Shown: in pieces, positions 47,054 through 56,040 of the stretch
Numbering within the stretch: the stretch's first letter is position 1
Layout of the letters: each line of letters starts with the position of its first letter
NCBI RefSeq assembly: GCF_030490285.1
Contig: NZ_CP129884.1
Location: forward strand, 3,162,001-3,226,000
Source: Methylomonas montana
Lineage (GTDB): Bacteria; Pseudomonadota; Gammaproteobacteria; Methylococcales; Methylomonadaceae
DNA length: 64,000 nucleotides
Reading direction: 5' to 3'
Made by a program: the position numbers and the translations under genes
Notes under the pieces: model-generated
What the model was told of the DNA's origin: nothing
The model's input: only the letters and a program-made list of their open reading frames with translations
The model's database searches: none

Positions 47054-48091
47054 TTAGCGCAAGAACGACGAACCCGCGGGGTGATTTGAACCGTGAACCA
47101 TCACATGACAATTCGCACAGTTGCGCCCCGCCATCTGGGCGCGGCTAGCCGCGTTGGCCAACGGACTGAGTCCATTTATCGTGGTGAGATCGCCCTCTTG
47201 CAGGTTGGCACCGCTGTTGATTTGCGCGGAATGATTACCGCTATGACATTCCTGGCACAGCCAAGGCGACCTGGATTTCAGTAGCGGAGGATTATTCGAC
47301 CCATGCGGTGTATGGCAATTGCTGCAATCTTCAGTGACCGGTTGATGCTCCCAAAGAAAGGGGCCGCGCTTCTCGGCATGACAGGTGTAGCAAGTCTCGT
47401 TAACCGAGTTCTTCACCAGCATTTTGGGCCCATTCGAGCCGTGTGGATTGTGGCACGAGGAGCATGCCATTTTGGCGAACAGCAAGGGATGCTTGGAAAA
47501 AAGCCTTGTCTCCGCGCGTTGGGTCTTATGGCAGGTATAGCAAACCTCGGATTGGGTGCCGGCGGTTTTCTCCAAGACTTTGTCCTTGGGTGTATGAGCG
47601 CTATGACAAGAAGAGCAAACCACGCCGTTGGTTTCATGCTGGCTGCTGGTCCAATGGGTCCGAAGCCCACTCTGATGGCAACTCATGCAGGTGTTATTGA
47701 GCAGATCGGCAGGAGATTTGTCGGCACCGGAAAAGACGACTTCAGTTTTTGGCCTCGTCTCGCCGTTGCCCTGGTTCTTTACGTGAGCATCGCTTTCGCC
47801 GTGGCAAGACTGACACGAAGGCGTTCTGACATCGGCGCGAACGCCGTGAGGGGTCTGGTAAATCGGCAATACTTTCGGCTTATCGGTTTCGTCATGACAG
47901 CGGGTACATATCTTGTCTCTTTCAAGAGAATGATCCGGTTTACTTTGAGCAGACTCTAGATTCGGCAGATTTAGCTGATTAGCGGGTTTGACAAATACAT
48001 TGTCATTCACATTTTCCGCCGCAAATGCTGCGCAGACATTCAACAATAACAACCACAAAAACAGAGACAATCGTAGCCGTGACAATTTCAT
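47054..48091 (-). CDS. DmsE/MtrA family decahaem c-type cytochrome
   Basis: A periplasmic cytochrome of 345 residues with a signal peptide (LSLFLWLLLLNVCAAFA). I count ten CXXCH motifs: CTRCH, CQSCH, CMSCH, CSSCH, CYTCH, CSSCH, CYTCH, CSNCH, CQECH and CANCH, so ten haems as in MtrA, DmsE and PioA. It would insert in the MtrB-like barrel encoded next, forming an electron wire across the outer membrane. The ending PAGSSFLR is close to the final haem, so no extra domain is fused. Confidence 0.93.
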   Translation of the reverse strand: MKLSRLRLSLFLWLLLLNVCAAFAAENVNDNVFVKPANQLNLPNLESAQSKPDHSLERDKICTRCHDETDKPKVLPIYQTPHGVRADVRTPSCQSCHGESDAHVKNQGNGETRPKTEVVFSGADKSPADLLNNTCMSCHQSGLRTHWTSSQHETNGVVCSSCHSAHTPKDKVLEKTAGTQSEVCYTCHKTQRAETRLFSKHPLLFAKMACSSCHNPHGSNGPKMLVKNSVNETCYTCHAEKRGPFLWEHQPVTEDCSNCHTPHGSNNPPLLKSRSPWLCQECHSGNHSAQINSGANLQEGDLTTINGLSPLANAASRAQMAGRNCANCHVMVHGSNHPAGSSFLR

Positions 48092-48159
48092 AAATTAAAT
48101 CCCCTTGATTCGGCGACGGCCAGCTTTACCGTCGACACTTCCCCGGAATACCGTTTTCT

Positions 48160-48537
48160 TTATTCTGGTTTATAGGTCCCGCCAGGCAAGGACAGAATCC
48201 AACCGACTAGGTTTTTGATCGCTTCGGCGTCCTCTGATTTCACTTTCTTGTGCTTTTCTTCATGGCCATCGTCAAACTTGACCATCTCGCCCGAAGTAAT
48301 GTGTTCGATAGCCCTGGCCTCTGCTTCGGCATACGGTTTGCCTTTATACTTTTCCGCATATTTGGCTGCGATGTCGCGGTAAGCAGCACCGTCTTTCTTC
48401 TTTTCGACGGCATGGCATTTGAAACATTTGCTTTCTTCAGCCAATGCTTTTGCCGCTTCTTCATCAAAGGCCAATGCCGGACAAACATGAGCCACGAAAA
48501 CTAAAGTGGCGGAAAATAACAACTTAGCTAGATTCAC
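48160..48537 (-). CDS. monohaem c-type cytochrome
   Basis: A small periplasmic cytochrome of about 125 residues. Signal peptide LLFSATLVFVAHVCPALA, then one haem site ESKCFKCHAVEKKKDGAAYR, typical of class I cytochromes, with many Lys/Glu residues. I chose the GTG at 48537 because GAGGA stands seven bases upstream; an in-frame start at 48567 lacks one. It lies between the cytochrome b561 and decahaem genes and is a likely periplasmic electron shuttle between them. Confidence 0.87.
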   Translation of the reverse strand: MNLAKLLFSATLVFVAHVCPALAFDEEAAKALAEESKCFKCHAVEKKKDGAAYRDIAAKYAEKYKGKPYAEAEARAIEHITSGEMVKFDDGHEEKHKKVKSEDAEAIKNLVGWILSLPGGTYKPE

Positions 48538-48625
48538 AAAATTTCCTCGTGATCGATAAAGTAACAATGGGGAGTTACAGGTCAGGCTTTATCAGTTGCA
48601 GGAGTGAAAAGCCCGCAAAGAGTTT

Positions 48626-49321
48626 TTATTTCTGGCGCGCGTCCTGGGTATGCATTTGGCGGCCAGGTAACATGGCAAACAATACCTTGTCTTTTAAGAT
48701 GTAATGGTGAAACAAAGCCCCGCCAATATGGAGTAACAAAACAGCCAATAATGCCCAGGATGCCCAAAGATGATAATCGGTTAGTTCATCAGCTAGATCA
48801 GGATCATCGGCTAACAAACGCGGCAGGTTGCACAGACCAAACAGAGCAAGATCGGTGTTATGAGCGTTGGTAATCGCCCACCCCAGCAAAGGCAAGACCA
48901 AAAGTAAGGCATAAAGCATCAAGTGGCACAAACCCGCGCACAATCGCATGAAGAACGACATGGCTTCGACCGGTTTCGCCAAACCAATCCAATATCTGAC
49001 GCTTAAACGCAAAAACACACCCGCAAAAACTAACATCCCTAGCTGGCGATGCAGTTCAAGCAGTTCGATTCGAGAAGCCTTGTTTTCTACATACTCACGA
49101 AGGAACATGGCACTAACACCAACAATAAGTGCCAGCACAGTACCCCAATGTAAAGCAATGGTAGCCTTAGGATGTTTGACGGCTTCTGTCCCTGAAACCT
49201 TAAGCGAATGAGCAGTGTTTTTGGCTTGAGCTGGTTTATCGGAAGAATCTGAAGTGTAGCGTTTAGCTGTATTTCCCATTCGCCCAGCATTCTCCACCGC
49301 TGTGCTGCCTGATCTTGACAT
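48626..49321 (-). CDS. cytochrome b561-type membrane protein
   Basis: An inner-membrane b-type cytochrome of 231 residues. A polar N-terminal extension of about 48 residues precedes four helices with conserved haem-ligand histidines: KATIALHWGTVLALIVGVSA, LLELHRQLGMLVFAGVFLRL, GLCHLMLYALLLVLPLLGW and HLWASWALLAVLLLHIGGAL. Such proteins pass electrons from the quinone pool to periplasmic cytochromes. The ATG follows GGAG. It is the first gene of the four-gene electron-transfer unit that ends with the MtrB-like barrel. Confidence 0.87.
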   Translation of the reverse strand: MSRSGSTAVENAGRMGNTAKRYTSDSSDKPAQAKNTAHSLKVSGTEAVKHPKATIALHWGTVLALIVGVSAMFLREYVENKASRIELLELHRQLGMLVFAGVFLRLSVRYWIGLAKPVEAMSFFMRLCAGLCHLMLYALLLVLPLLGWAITNAHNTDLALFGLCNLPRLLADDPDLADELTDYHLWASWALLAVLLLHIGGALFHHYILKDKVLFAMLPGRQMHTQDARQK

Positions 49322-49733
49322 AAGGCTATCTCCATTTTCGACAAATTATTTGTTATTCGTAATGCTTTAATTCCTGGATACCCGTCACTCGAACATTGAT
49401 TCGGGCCAAGTCGCCGAGAGCAACCGTCACCTGTTAATGGCGGGAAAGTCAAAAAGGTTCAAAGCGTTTAAAAAATAATCTGCGGAAGGAAATAGCTGGA
49501 CGGTATTCAACAAGGGTTAATCAGTCCGTGTGGCTAAACCATTAGGGAAATAGGAACAAGATCGCACGAAGTTGCGCCGAATATCCAGTAACCCTGCGAC
49601 GGGCCTAATCATAAAGCGAGCCAGGTGTATTAAGTTTGCCCTTGCAAAAGACAACCACTCTTTTTATAAGTGCGCACAATAACGGACGAAATTTGCCCGC
49701 CACTCTACCCCTGACTCAAAACGAACATAATAC
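49322..49733. other. gene-free stretch
   Basis: Nothing recognisable beyond the expected promoter of the cytochrome operon at its left edge. It marks the change from the electron-transfer genes to the accessory block that begins with the two-component pair. I see no repeat or attachment-site copy here. Confidence 0.4.
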
Positions 49734-51122
49734 TCAAGATTCGACGCGATGGGTGTTGACAACAGTCGAAGCTGGAAGAGCGATTCTTACCAGGAGCCCA
49801 CCGCCTGACCGGTCTTCCAATCGAATGTCGCCGCCATGGCAGTGTATGACGGTACGTGCCACCGTGAGACCAAGACCCGTGCCGCCGGTATCGCGGCTAC
49901 GCGAGGACTCCAGCCGGTAAAACGGGGCAAACACACGGCTGCGCATCGCTGCCGGGATTCCTGGCCCTCGGTCGCCGACAGTGATTTCAACGGTATCCTG
50001 ATCTTCAGCGAGAGACACGCTGGCCTCTTTTCCGTAAGTCAGGGCGTTATCGATGAGATTGGCCAATGCCCGACGCATGCTCACCGGACGGCCGCGATAA
50101 TTCATATGCAGGGGCCCGTCATAACTGACGGCCCTTCCTGCATCCTGGAGGTCGTCGCAAAGACTTTGCACGAGCATGGCCAGATCAATCAGCGCGACGG
50201 CTTCGGATGCCGCGTCATCACGCGCGAACGACAAGCTCGAAACCAACATCGCTTGCATCTCGTCGAGATCCCCGATCGCTTTCTGGCGTTGCTGCGGATC
50301 AGCGATGAACTCCGTCCGAAACCGCAATCGCGTCAGCGCGGTCCTGAGATCGTGGGAAAGGGCAGCCAGCATTAAAGTGCGGTCTTCGATCAGACGGCGA
50401 ATACGATTTTGCATGCTGTTGAAGGCGCGAGCGGCCTGGCGAATCTCCTCGGGTCCTGCTTCGGCGTTTAGCGGCGGCGCATCCACGTTTGCGCCGAGCC
50501 GTTCCGCAGCCAGGGAAAACTGTGCCAACGGGGCCGTTACCTTCCGTGCGGCCCACACACCAAGTCCCGCGATGCCCCCAATCAGAAGACCTGAGGCCAG
50601 CACCAGCCGCAATGTCCACAGTCCACTTATCTGTTCGTTCTCGATCACGAAATGTAGCCAGGTATGGTCCGACAACTCTATCCATGCCTCGGCCGGCGCT
50701 GTTTCGGGCATTATCGATATAGCAGATGAAGGTGCGTCGGCCGGGTAACCTGTTTGGACCCGATCAACACCTTGAATTTTCGAAAATACCCTTACATCCC
50801 GCGCCAGATGGCGAGTCATGCTGTCCTGACGCAGCGGCGGCGGGGTTTTAGTTGAAGACCAGGCCACCGACAAGCCGGTTTCGCTCAAAGGCGAAAGCCA
50901 GGCCGGACGGGCATCCGGCGGTGCTTGGTCCATGATCGAAACGATCGCGGCGATGCGGTGCAGGTTGTGGGCTGTCTCATCCCAACCCTTGCCATGGAAA
51001 ATATCCAGCATATAAACCGATGCACTGCCGGTCGCCGTCAGAATTAGGCCGGCAAATAACAGCCCGATGATTCTGCCGGTAATGGTGTCGGGCAGCAGGC
51101 GAAGGCAGCCGTTTCGTTTCAT
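49734..51122 (-). CDS. EnvZ-type sensor histidine kinase
   Basis: An inner-membrane kinase of 462 residues. First helix IIGLLFAGLILTATGSASVY, a periplasmic sensor of about 130 residues, second helix LVLASGLLIGGIAGLGVWAA, HAMP, H-box LAALSHDLRTALTRLRFR, N-box NLIDNALTYGK, DRGPGIP and GGTGLGLTVART. Its gene start overlaps the response-regulator gene by 4 bp (ATGA). The partner regulator is OmpR-like. The stimulus is unknown. Confidence 0.92.
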   Translation of the reverse strand: MKRNGCLRLLPDTITGRIIGLLFAGLILTATGSASVYMLDIFHGKGWDETAHNLHRIAAIVSIMDQAPPDARPAWLSPLSETGLSVAWSSTKTPPPLRQDSMTRHLARDVRVFSKIQGVDRVQTGYPADAPSSAISIMPETAPAEAWIELSDHTWLHFVIENEQISGLWTLRLVLASGLLIGGIAGLGVWAARKVTAPLAQFSLAAERLGANVDAPPLNAEAGPEEIRQAARAFNSMQNRIRRLIEDRTLMLAALSHDLRTALTRLRFRTEFIADPQQRQKAIGDLDEMQAMLVSSLSFARDDAASEAVALIDLAMLVQSLCDDLQDAGRAVSYDGPLHMNYRGRPVSMRRALANLIDNALTYGKEASVSLAEDQDTVEITVGDRGPGIPAAMRSRVFAPFYRLESSRSRDTGGTGLGLTVARTVIHCHGGDIRLEDRSGGGLLVRIALPASTVVNTHRVES

Positions 51123-51838
51123 GGTTCGCGCACGACATTCGGTTGAAATACGTAACCGCCGCCGCGCACGGTCTTGATCAGCGCGGGCTCGTTCGGATCG
51201 GCTTCGATTTTGCGCCGTAAACGGCTCAATTGGACATCGATGCTACGATCGTAGGCAGTGGCCACACGTCCCCGCGTCAAATCCAGTAACTGTTCGCGAT
51301 TCAATATCCGCTGTGGCCGTTCCGCGAAGGCGACTAATAGATCAAATTCGCCGCCAGTCAACGGCATCAGCGCGCCTTCGGGAGAATACAGTTCACGCTT
51401 GGACAGATCGATCCGCCAACCCTCGAACACCAGCGTTTTTCCGCCACTTCGGGATACGCCCGACGCGCTGCCGGTGCGACGCAACACGGCCCTGATGCGG
51501 GCCAGCAGTTCGCGTGGATTGAACGGTTTGACGAGATAATCGTCGGCACCCATTTCCAGCCCGATGATGCGGTCTATCTCTTCGGCCAGCGCCGTCAACA
51601 TGATGATGGGGACACTCGATGTACTCCGTAACCGTCGGCACAACCCCAGACCGTCTTCACCGGGAAGCATCAGGTCGAGCACTATCAGGTCGAAGCGCGC
51701 CGTTTCCAGCAGCTTGTCCATCGCGCGTCCATCCGCCGCCGCATCCACCCTAAACTCGTGCCGAGTCAGGAATGCCGTTAGCAACTGTCGGAGCTCGCGA
51801 TCATCGTCGACAATCAGAATATGAGGAGACTGGATCAT
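51119..51838 (-). CDS. OmpR family response regulator
   Basis: A DNA-binding regulator of 239 residues: receiver (HILIVDDDRELRQLLTAFL, phospho-Asp in LIVLDLMLPGEDG, Lys in YLVKPFNPRELL) and winged helix (LTGGEFDLLVAFAERPQRIL, SRLRRKIEADPNEPALIKTV, RGGGYVF). I chose the ATG at 51838, which gives a standard N-terminus; the frame extends to a TTG at 51868. It is divergent from the methyltransferase-like gene, with a palindrome between them. The kinase gene follows directly. Confidence 0.92.
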   Translation of the reverse strand: MIQSPHILIVDDDRELRQLLTAFLTRHEFRVDAAADGRAMDKLLETARFDLIVLDLMLPGEDGLGLCRRLRSTSSVPIIMLTALAEEIDRIIGLEMGADDYLVKPFNPRELLARIRAVLRRTGSASGVSRSGGKTLVFEGWRIDLSKRELYSPEGALMPLTGGEFDLLVAFAERPQRILNREQLLDLTRGRVATAYDRSIDVQLSRLRRKIEADPNEPALIKTVRGGGYVFQPNVVREP

Positions 51839-51881
51839 GATGGATGCATCATATAGGCGTGTCCTCAATACTGAGGAAAAA

Positions 51882-51904
51882 TTTTGTAACAGAGTATTAC
51901 AAAA
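51882..51904. promoter_or_regulatory. inverted repeat in the divergent promoter region
   Basis: TTTTGTAA-N7-TTACAAAA is a perfect 8-bp inverted repeat, 44 bp upstream of the response-regulator start and about 100 bp upstream of the divergent gene. Further GTAAC/GTTAC words follow at about 51924 and 51957. It is a candidate binding site for the OmpR-type regulator, controlling its own gene and the plus-strand operon. Confidence 0.55.
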
Positions 51905-52007
51905 CAGGATTCTGAAATTCAGCGTAACAAAAATCCTTGGCTGTTGAAACCGTTCAGTTACACAAGGCGATTACGCTATTACTCATCCAGAACGGAGGAC
52001 ATCAGCG

Positions 52008-53153
52008 ATGACGACTAACCCTAAATCCGATTTAACCAATTTCATTGTAAACCTGTTTAAACCCGCGGCATGCTTGTTTTATCTTGCGATTGGCTTGGAA
52101 ATTCTGTTCATGATCAGTCCGGCAGCATTGTATTTTTATGCGCTTTATGGCCCGGCATTGAACTTCCTCGATCAATGGACAGGCACTGCCTGGCTTACTC
52201 AGTTTTTCCTGCCGCATATCTCCACGACCCGAAGTGCCATACTCAATGCGCTTCCCTGGATAGGTGGAATCTGTATGCTGATCGGGATAGTTGTGTTTTT
52301 GGCCGCCGCGATTCAGATTTATACCGCTAAACTTCGCCGTTGCGGACTCGTTACGACCGGCCTTTATCGCTACAGTCGGCATCCGCAATATGTCGGATTG
52401 GCGTTGCTTGGTCTGGGTGCCTTGCTGCTTTGGCCGCGCTTTTTGGTGTTGATCGCCTATGTGCTGATGCTGTTTCTATACCGGTCTCTGGCAGCCCTGG
52501 AAGAACGCCGCTGCGTAGCCGGTTTCGGCGAGCGCTACCGGGAATACGAAATTCATACCGAGCGATTTCTGCCTGTTCTTCAGCCTTGGAAATTGTTCGC
52601 GACCGTCGGGATAGCGAATCAGTGGATGCCGTTCCGTCGTGCCGCACTGGGCGCCATCGCCGGCATCATCATTAGCCTGGCACTCGCCTTTGGTTTACGG
52701 GAATATTCGCTGGCGAGCATTACGGCCCATTATCAAGCCCAGGCTGCCGTGCTTTCGCCCGCACGCCTGAGTGACCACGAATTGCTTGCGGCCTATCAAA
52801 CGGCGCTGAATGAGGCCGGTATCCGGCAAATTACATCAAGCAGCAGTGAAACGCCTCTGTTGATTCATGTAGTGCCCAAGGCATGGCATCTGGCCGATCT
52901 GCCGCTGGAGACCAAATCGGTGCGCGGTGGTCACGATACCCCGGATGACTTCGACCGGCGCCGCTATAAGGTGCTCTTTAGCCGGGTCCGCAGCCACGAA
53001 GCCCATGCCTCGGGAAAAGCGATCGTTCGATCCGCGTATGGTTTAGATCCCTTGCGGCTGGTAGAAGTCAATATAGAAACCGGCACCATTACCGCCGCCG
53101 TTTCCCCGCCGGCGCATGTGCGCTGGGGCGATATTTCGACGCCGTTATTTTAA
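52008..53153 (+). CDS. isoprenylcysteine/phospholipid methyltransferase-like membrane protein
   Basis: An inner-membrane protein of 381 residues. The N-terminal half has about five helices and the ICMT/PEMT signature: RRCGLVTTGLYRYSRHPQYV followed later by FGERYREYEIHTERFLP. That motif binds S-adenosylmethionine in membrane methyltransferases. The C-terminal half (after a helix at about 212-230) is a soluble region I do not recognise, rich in charged residues, which is unusual for the family. The ATG follows GGAGG. It is probably controlled by the adjacent two-component system and heads a plus-strand group of small secreted-protein genes. Confidence 0.8.
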   Translation: MTTNPKSDLTNFIVNLFKPAACLFYLAIGLEILFMISPAALYFYALYGPALNFLDQWTGTAWLTQFFLPHISTTRSAILNALPWIGGICMLIGIVVFLAAAIQIYTAKLRRCGLVTTGLYRYSRHPQYVGLALLGLGALLLWPRFLVLIAYVLMLFLYRSLAALEERRCVAGFGERYREYEIHTERFLPVLQPWKLFATVGIANQWMPFRRAALGAIAGIIISLALAFGLREYSLASITAHYQAQAAVLSPARLSDHELLAAYQTALNEAGIRQITSSSSETPLLIHVVPKAWHLADLPLETKSVRGGHDTPDDFDRRRYKVLFSRVRSHEAHASGKAIVRSAYGLDPLRLVEVNIETGTITAAVSPPAHVRWGDISTPLF

Positions 53154-53178
53154 AAGCTGGAACAAACGGATATTAGCC

Positions 53179-53757
53179 ATGATTTTGAGGATTTTGCCCA
53201 AGCTTTCGATCCCTGGCGTACTGATATTGTCTGTGTTTATCGCGACGGTTCTTAATCCTTCCGTTTCCCGCGGTCAGGAAAAAAATGAATCGTCTGATGA
53301 ACTGCAGCTTGGCTATGAGGCCTTTGACCAGCACCCAGGCAGCGGCTGGCGGAAAATTGCCGACACCGGAAAGTATAGGGAAGCCGCCAGACTCATCGAT
53401 CGCTACCAACAAGAGACTAAAGGGCTTACGAAATGGCAGCGAGTGAATCTGCAATTCCACGCTGGCCAGCTCTACACGGTAGCGGGTGATAAAGACCTAG
53501 CGCGGGCTCGTTTCAAGACGGCGCTCTTCGAGCAAGAGTCGCCTGACGCGCCAGTCAAATGGAACGCGCATGTCGGCGCCACCATCGCGTTCCTGGAACG
53601 GGATCGTCAGAAACTGGCCGAATTGCGGGAGGCGATTGCCAGAGGGCCGAAATTTCAGGGAATAGTGCCGAATCTGGATGTGGTCGATCGCTTGATCGCC
53701 TGTTTCGATGAACCCTATGTATTTGCCTATCGCGAGCCGACCGAGCAGTGCAAATGA
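53179..53757 (+). CDS. exported hypothetical protein with TPR-like helices
   Basis: A 192-residue protein with a signal peptide (IPGVLILSVFIATVLNPSVS) and an alpha-helical body, WQRVNLQFHAGQLYTVAGDK and DLARARFKTALFEQ, that looks like tetratricopeptide helices. It is likely periplasmic. The start at 53179 is the ATG 25 bp after the previous gene's stop; an upstream frame from 53116 would overlap that gene. No function assigned. Confidence 0.65.
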   Translation: MILRILPKLSIPGVLILSVFIATVLNPSVSRGQEKNESSDELQLGYEAFDQHPGSGWRKIADTGKYREAARLIDRYQQETKGLTKWQRVNLQFHAGQLYTVAGDKDLARARFKTALFEQESPDAPVKWNAHVGATIAFLERDRQKLAELREAIARGPKFQGIVPNLDVVDRLIACFDEPYVFAYREPTEQCK

Positions 53758-53814
53758 CAAGCCAGCGATAGCACGAGACCTTGCTTTAAAAATAATGGAT
53801 CAAGGAGATACAAA

Positions 53815-54255
53815 ATGAATTTACAACGATTGACGCGATTCGTTGCTGCGGCAACATTTACGATCTCGGGTTTGGGCTGCGCCGGTTGTTCCTTTCACGA
53901 CAAGACTGGAGCCGATGGTGTTGAGCTCATCAAGATAGATGGAAACGGGCAAAGCGTTTCTGCTTTTCGCCCTGGCTTGTTCGATCTCATTGTCTCGGGC
54001 GACGCCAATACCATCCAAATTCCTTGCGGAAGTGCCATCAGGAACTTAAGGGTTTCTGGAGTCAACCACCACATTACAGGCTTAGCCGGAGCGTCAGTGC
54101 AGCTTATTCGTCTATCCGGGACCGGCACGGTAATCCATCTGCCGTCTGATGTGCATCCGACAGTTCAAGGTAGCGGTGTAAACAACCGGGTTCTCAACGA
54201 CATCGATGGTTCGGAACGCGCCTGTCCAACCGATGCAAAAAACGATAAAACTTGA
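53815..54255 (+). CDS. DUF3060-like exported protein
   Basis: A 146-residue secreted protein. The N-terminal signal ends GLGCAGCSF, which could be a lipobox. The body repeats short beta segments (GNGQSVSAFRPG, SGVNHHITGLAGASV, LSGTGTVIHLPSDV, GSGVNNRVLND), a right-handed repeat pattern like that of DUF3060 proteins, of unknown function. AAGGAGA precedes the ATG. It is third in the plus-strand group after the methyltransferase-like gene. Confidence 0.7.
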   Translation: MNLQRLTRFVAAATFTISGLGCAGCSFHDKTGADGVELIKIDGNGQSVSAFRPGLFDLIVSGDANTIQIPCGSAIRNLRVSGVNHHITGLAGASVQLIRLSGTGTVIHLPSDVHPTVQGSGVNNRVLNDIDGSERACPTDAKNDKT

Positions 54256-54327
54256 TGTTGGCGATGGCGATGCTGACGAAAAATTAAATTGTCTCGGAAA
54301 ACCATGTACGACGAGCTAGGAGAGAGT

Positions 54328-54717
54328 ATGAAAATCAAATTAAACAGTATATTTGTAGACAATCAAGACAAGGCGTTAGTGTTTTATACCGAGGTTTTGG
54401 GTTTTATCAAGCGCAACGAAATTTCGGCTGGCAAGTTTAAATGGCTGACAGTGGTTTCTCCGGATGGGCCTGACGATGTCGATGTCGAACTCGTACTCGA
54501 ACCCAATGTAAATCCAGTGGCCAAGACGTATCAGGAAGCGATTTTCAGACAAGGCATACCCATCACCGCGTTTGAAGTCGAGGATATTCATGCCGAGTTT
54601 GAAAGATTAAAAGGGCGGGGGGTGATATTCACGGTCGAACCCACGCAGACGGGACCGGTAACGATTGCGATTTTTTCCGATACCTGCGGCAATCTGATAC
54701 AACTCTATCAAGTGTAA
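54328..54717 (+). CDS. VOC family (glyoxalase-like) protein
   Basis: A cytoplasmic protein of 129 residues with the vicinal-oxygen-chelate fold: the first beta-alpha unit is KLNSIFVDNQDKALVFYTEV, the second ends TGPVTIAIFSDTCGNLIQLY. Members include glyoxalases, dioxygenases and antibiotic-binding proteins; this one cannot be assigned. AGGAG stands at the right distance before the ATG at 54328; a longer frame to 54289 is not supported. A second VOC gene follows. Confidence 0.85.
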   Translation: MKIKLNSIFVDNQDKALVFYTEVLGFIKRNEISAGKFKWLTVVSPDGPDDVDVELVLEPNVNPVAKTYQEAIFRQGIPITAFEVEDIHAEFERLKGRGVIFTVEPTQTGPVTIAIFSDTCGNLIQLYQV

Positions 54718-54756
54718 CAAAAACTATTTACTCTCAAATTAATGAAGGCAAAACCA

Positions 54757-55194
54757 ATGTCAATAAAAATGAACACTACAAAGGCAACTATTTTCCCGTG
54801 TCTGCGCTATCGCGATGCGCTCGCAGCCATTGAATGGCTCTGTGCGACTTTCGGATTCGAGAAGCAAACCGTCTATCCGAACGACGATGGTACGATTGCT
54901 CATGCACAACTGACATTGGGTGACGGCATGATCATGCTCGGGTCGGTTCTTGAAAAAAAATCTGAGTGGGGGCATTTAATAAAGCAACCCGACGAAATAG
55001 GCGGTGTTGAAACACAATCCCCTTATGTGCTTGTTGCCGATGCTGATGCCGTCTTTGCTCGGGCAACGGCTGCCGGGGCAAAAATTGTTGTGAAGATCAA
55101 AGACGAAGACTACGGCGGTCGGGGTTTTAGTTGCTACGACCTGGAAGGTCATCTCTGGAGCTTCGGCACCTACGATCCATGGGATCGAGCGTGA
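54757..55194 (+). CDS. VOC family protein, PhnB/YdhR-type
   Basis: A cytoplasmic VOC protein of 145 residues. The start ATIFPCLRYRDALAAIEWLC, then FGFEKQTVYPNDDGTIAHAQ and the end GRGFSCYDLEGHLWSFGTYD, match the glyoxalase/bleomycin-resistance group that includes PhnB-like proteins. The ATG at 54757 has AAGG seven bases upstream; the frame from 54742 does not. It is in the same direction as the first VOC and SRPBCC genes, forming a small cluster of unknown purpose. Confidence 0.85.
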   Translation: MSIKMNTTKATIFPCLRYRDALAAIEWLCATFGFEKQTVYPNDDGTIAHAQLTLGDGMIMLGSVLEKKSEWGHLIKQPDEIGGVETQSPYVLVADADAVFARATAAGAKIVVKIKDEDYGGRGFSCYDLEGHLWSFGTYDPWDRA

Positions 55195-55349
55195 CTCAGA
55201 TGAACTGAATGCCCTTTATCTCCCGCCTTTGGCCGACAGAGTCGCAGTTGAATCGGACCATGGTTTGGCAAGAACAGCATTACACTGGCCGATAGAGGAT
55301 TCCTGTCTGGCACTAGACACTTACCGCACTTATCAACCACGGAGGCATC

Positions 55350-55814
55350 ATGAACCAGCAGCGAATCTTCGAGGTAATTTATATCCGAACCTCAATAACT
55401 GCGCTCTGGGACGCGCTGACAAACCCTGATGTCACTCAGCGCTACTGGTTTGACACCCGCATCGAGTCCGATTGGAAATTTGGATCAAAAGTGCAGTATC
55501 TGCGCAATGGGGAATTAACTGATGAACACGTCATCTTGTCAATCAAAAAGCATCACACCTTAAGCCACACATTCAAACCGCTTTTTGGGGAGTTTAAATC
55601 CGAATCTCCATCGCGTGTCACACTCACCATGGAAGAAAGCGGCGAGGTCGTGCGCTTAACCATTATCCACGACAATTTTCCACCGGAAAGTAAAGTTTTT
55701 CGCGCTTGCAGTGATGGCTGGCCCATGATTCTTTGCAACCTCAAGACCTTGCTTGAAACAGGTATGACACTTCCAGCGTATACTTTTTTACCGCAGTCAG
55801 CCCGCTTTCAATAA
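55350..55814 (+). CDS. SRPBCC (AHSA1-type) domain protein
   Basis: A cytoplasmic START-like protein of 154 residues. The start FEVIYIRTSITALWDALTNP, then QRYWFDTRIESDWKFGSKVQ and the C-terminal DGWPMILCNLKTLLETGM, match the AHSA1/SRPBCC family that binds hydrophobic ligands or acts in stress responses. Such genes often sit beside an ArsR-type regulator gene; none is present here. CGGAGG precedes the ATG. The nearby insertion sequence lies about 70 bp downstream. Confidence 0.85.
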   Translation: MNQQRIFEVIYIRTSITALWDALTNPDVTQRYWFDTRIESDWKFGSKVQYLRNGELTDEHVILSIKKHHTLSHTFKPLFGEFKSESPSRVTLTMEESGEVVRLTIIHDNFPPESKVFRACSDGWPMILCNLKTLLETGMTLPAYTFLPQSARFQ

Positions 55815-55962
55815 GCCAATGGTCGATAATGGCATGATTGTTCTCGGCACTTCACCCTGCTGTACGCAATTTTAAGTGATCTTAGAGGATATCCGGCACA
55901 ACTTGTGCTAAATGTTATGAATATTGAATAATCTACTGATTTATAAATACCTTTTGTGGGTT

Positions 55963-55970
55963 ATGAGTTA
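55963..55970 (+). pseudogene. 5' fragment of the interrupted IS5 transposase gene
   Basis: ATGAGTTA holds the original start codon, codon 2 and two bases of codon 3; the rest of codon 3 is at 57061 (T of TAT). Reconnecting the two pieces gives a continuous frame into the large downstream part at 57061-57877. Confidence 0.85.
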
Positions 55971-56040
55971 AGTAAAAATATATAACCGATTTAAAAACAT
56001 AGGCTAAGCTCATGTTATTCATAACCGACCATAGCCAGCC

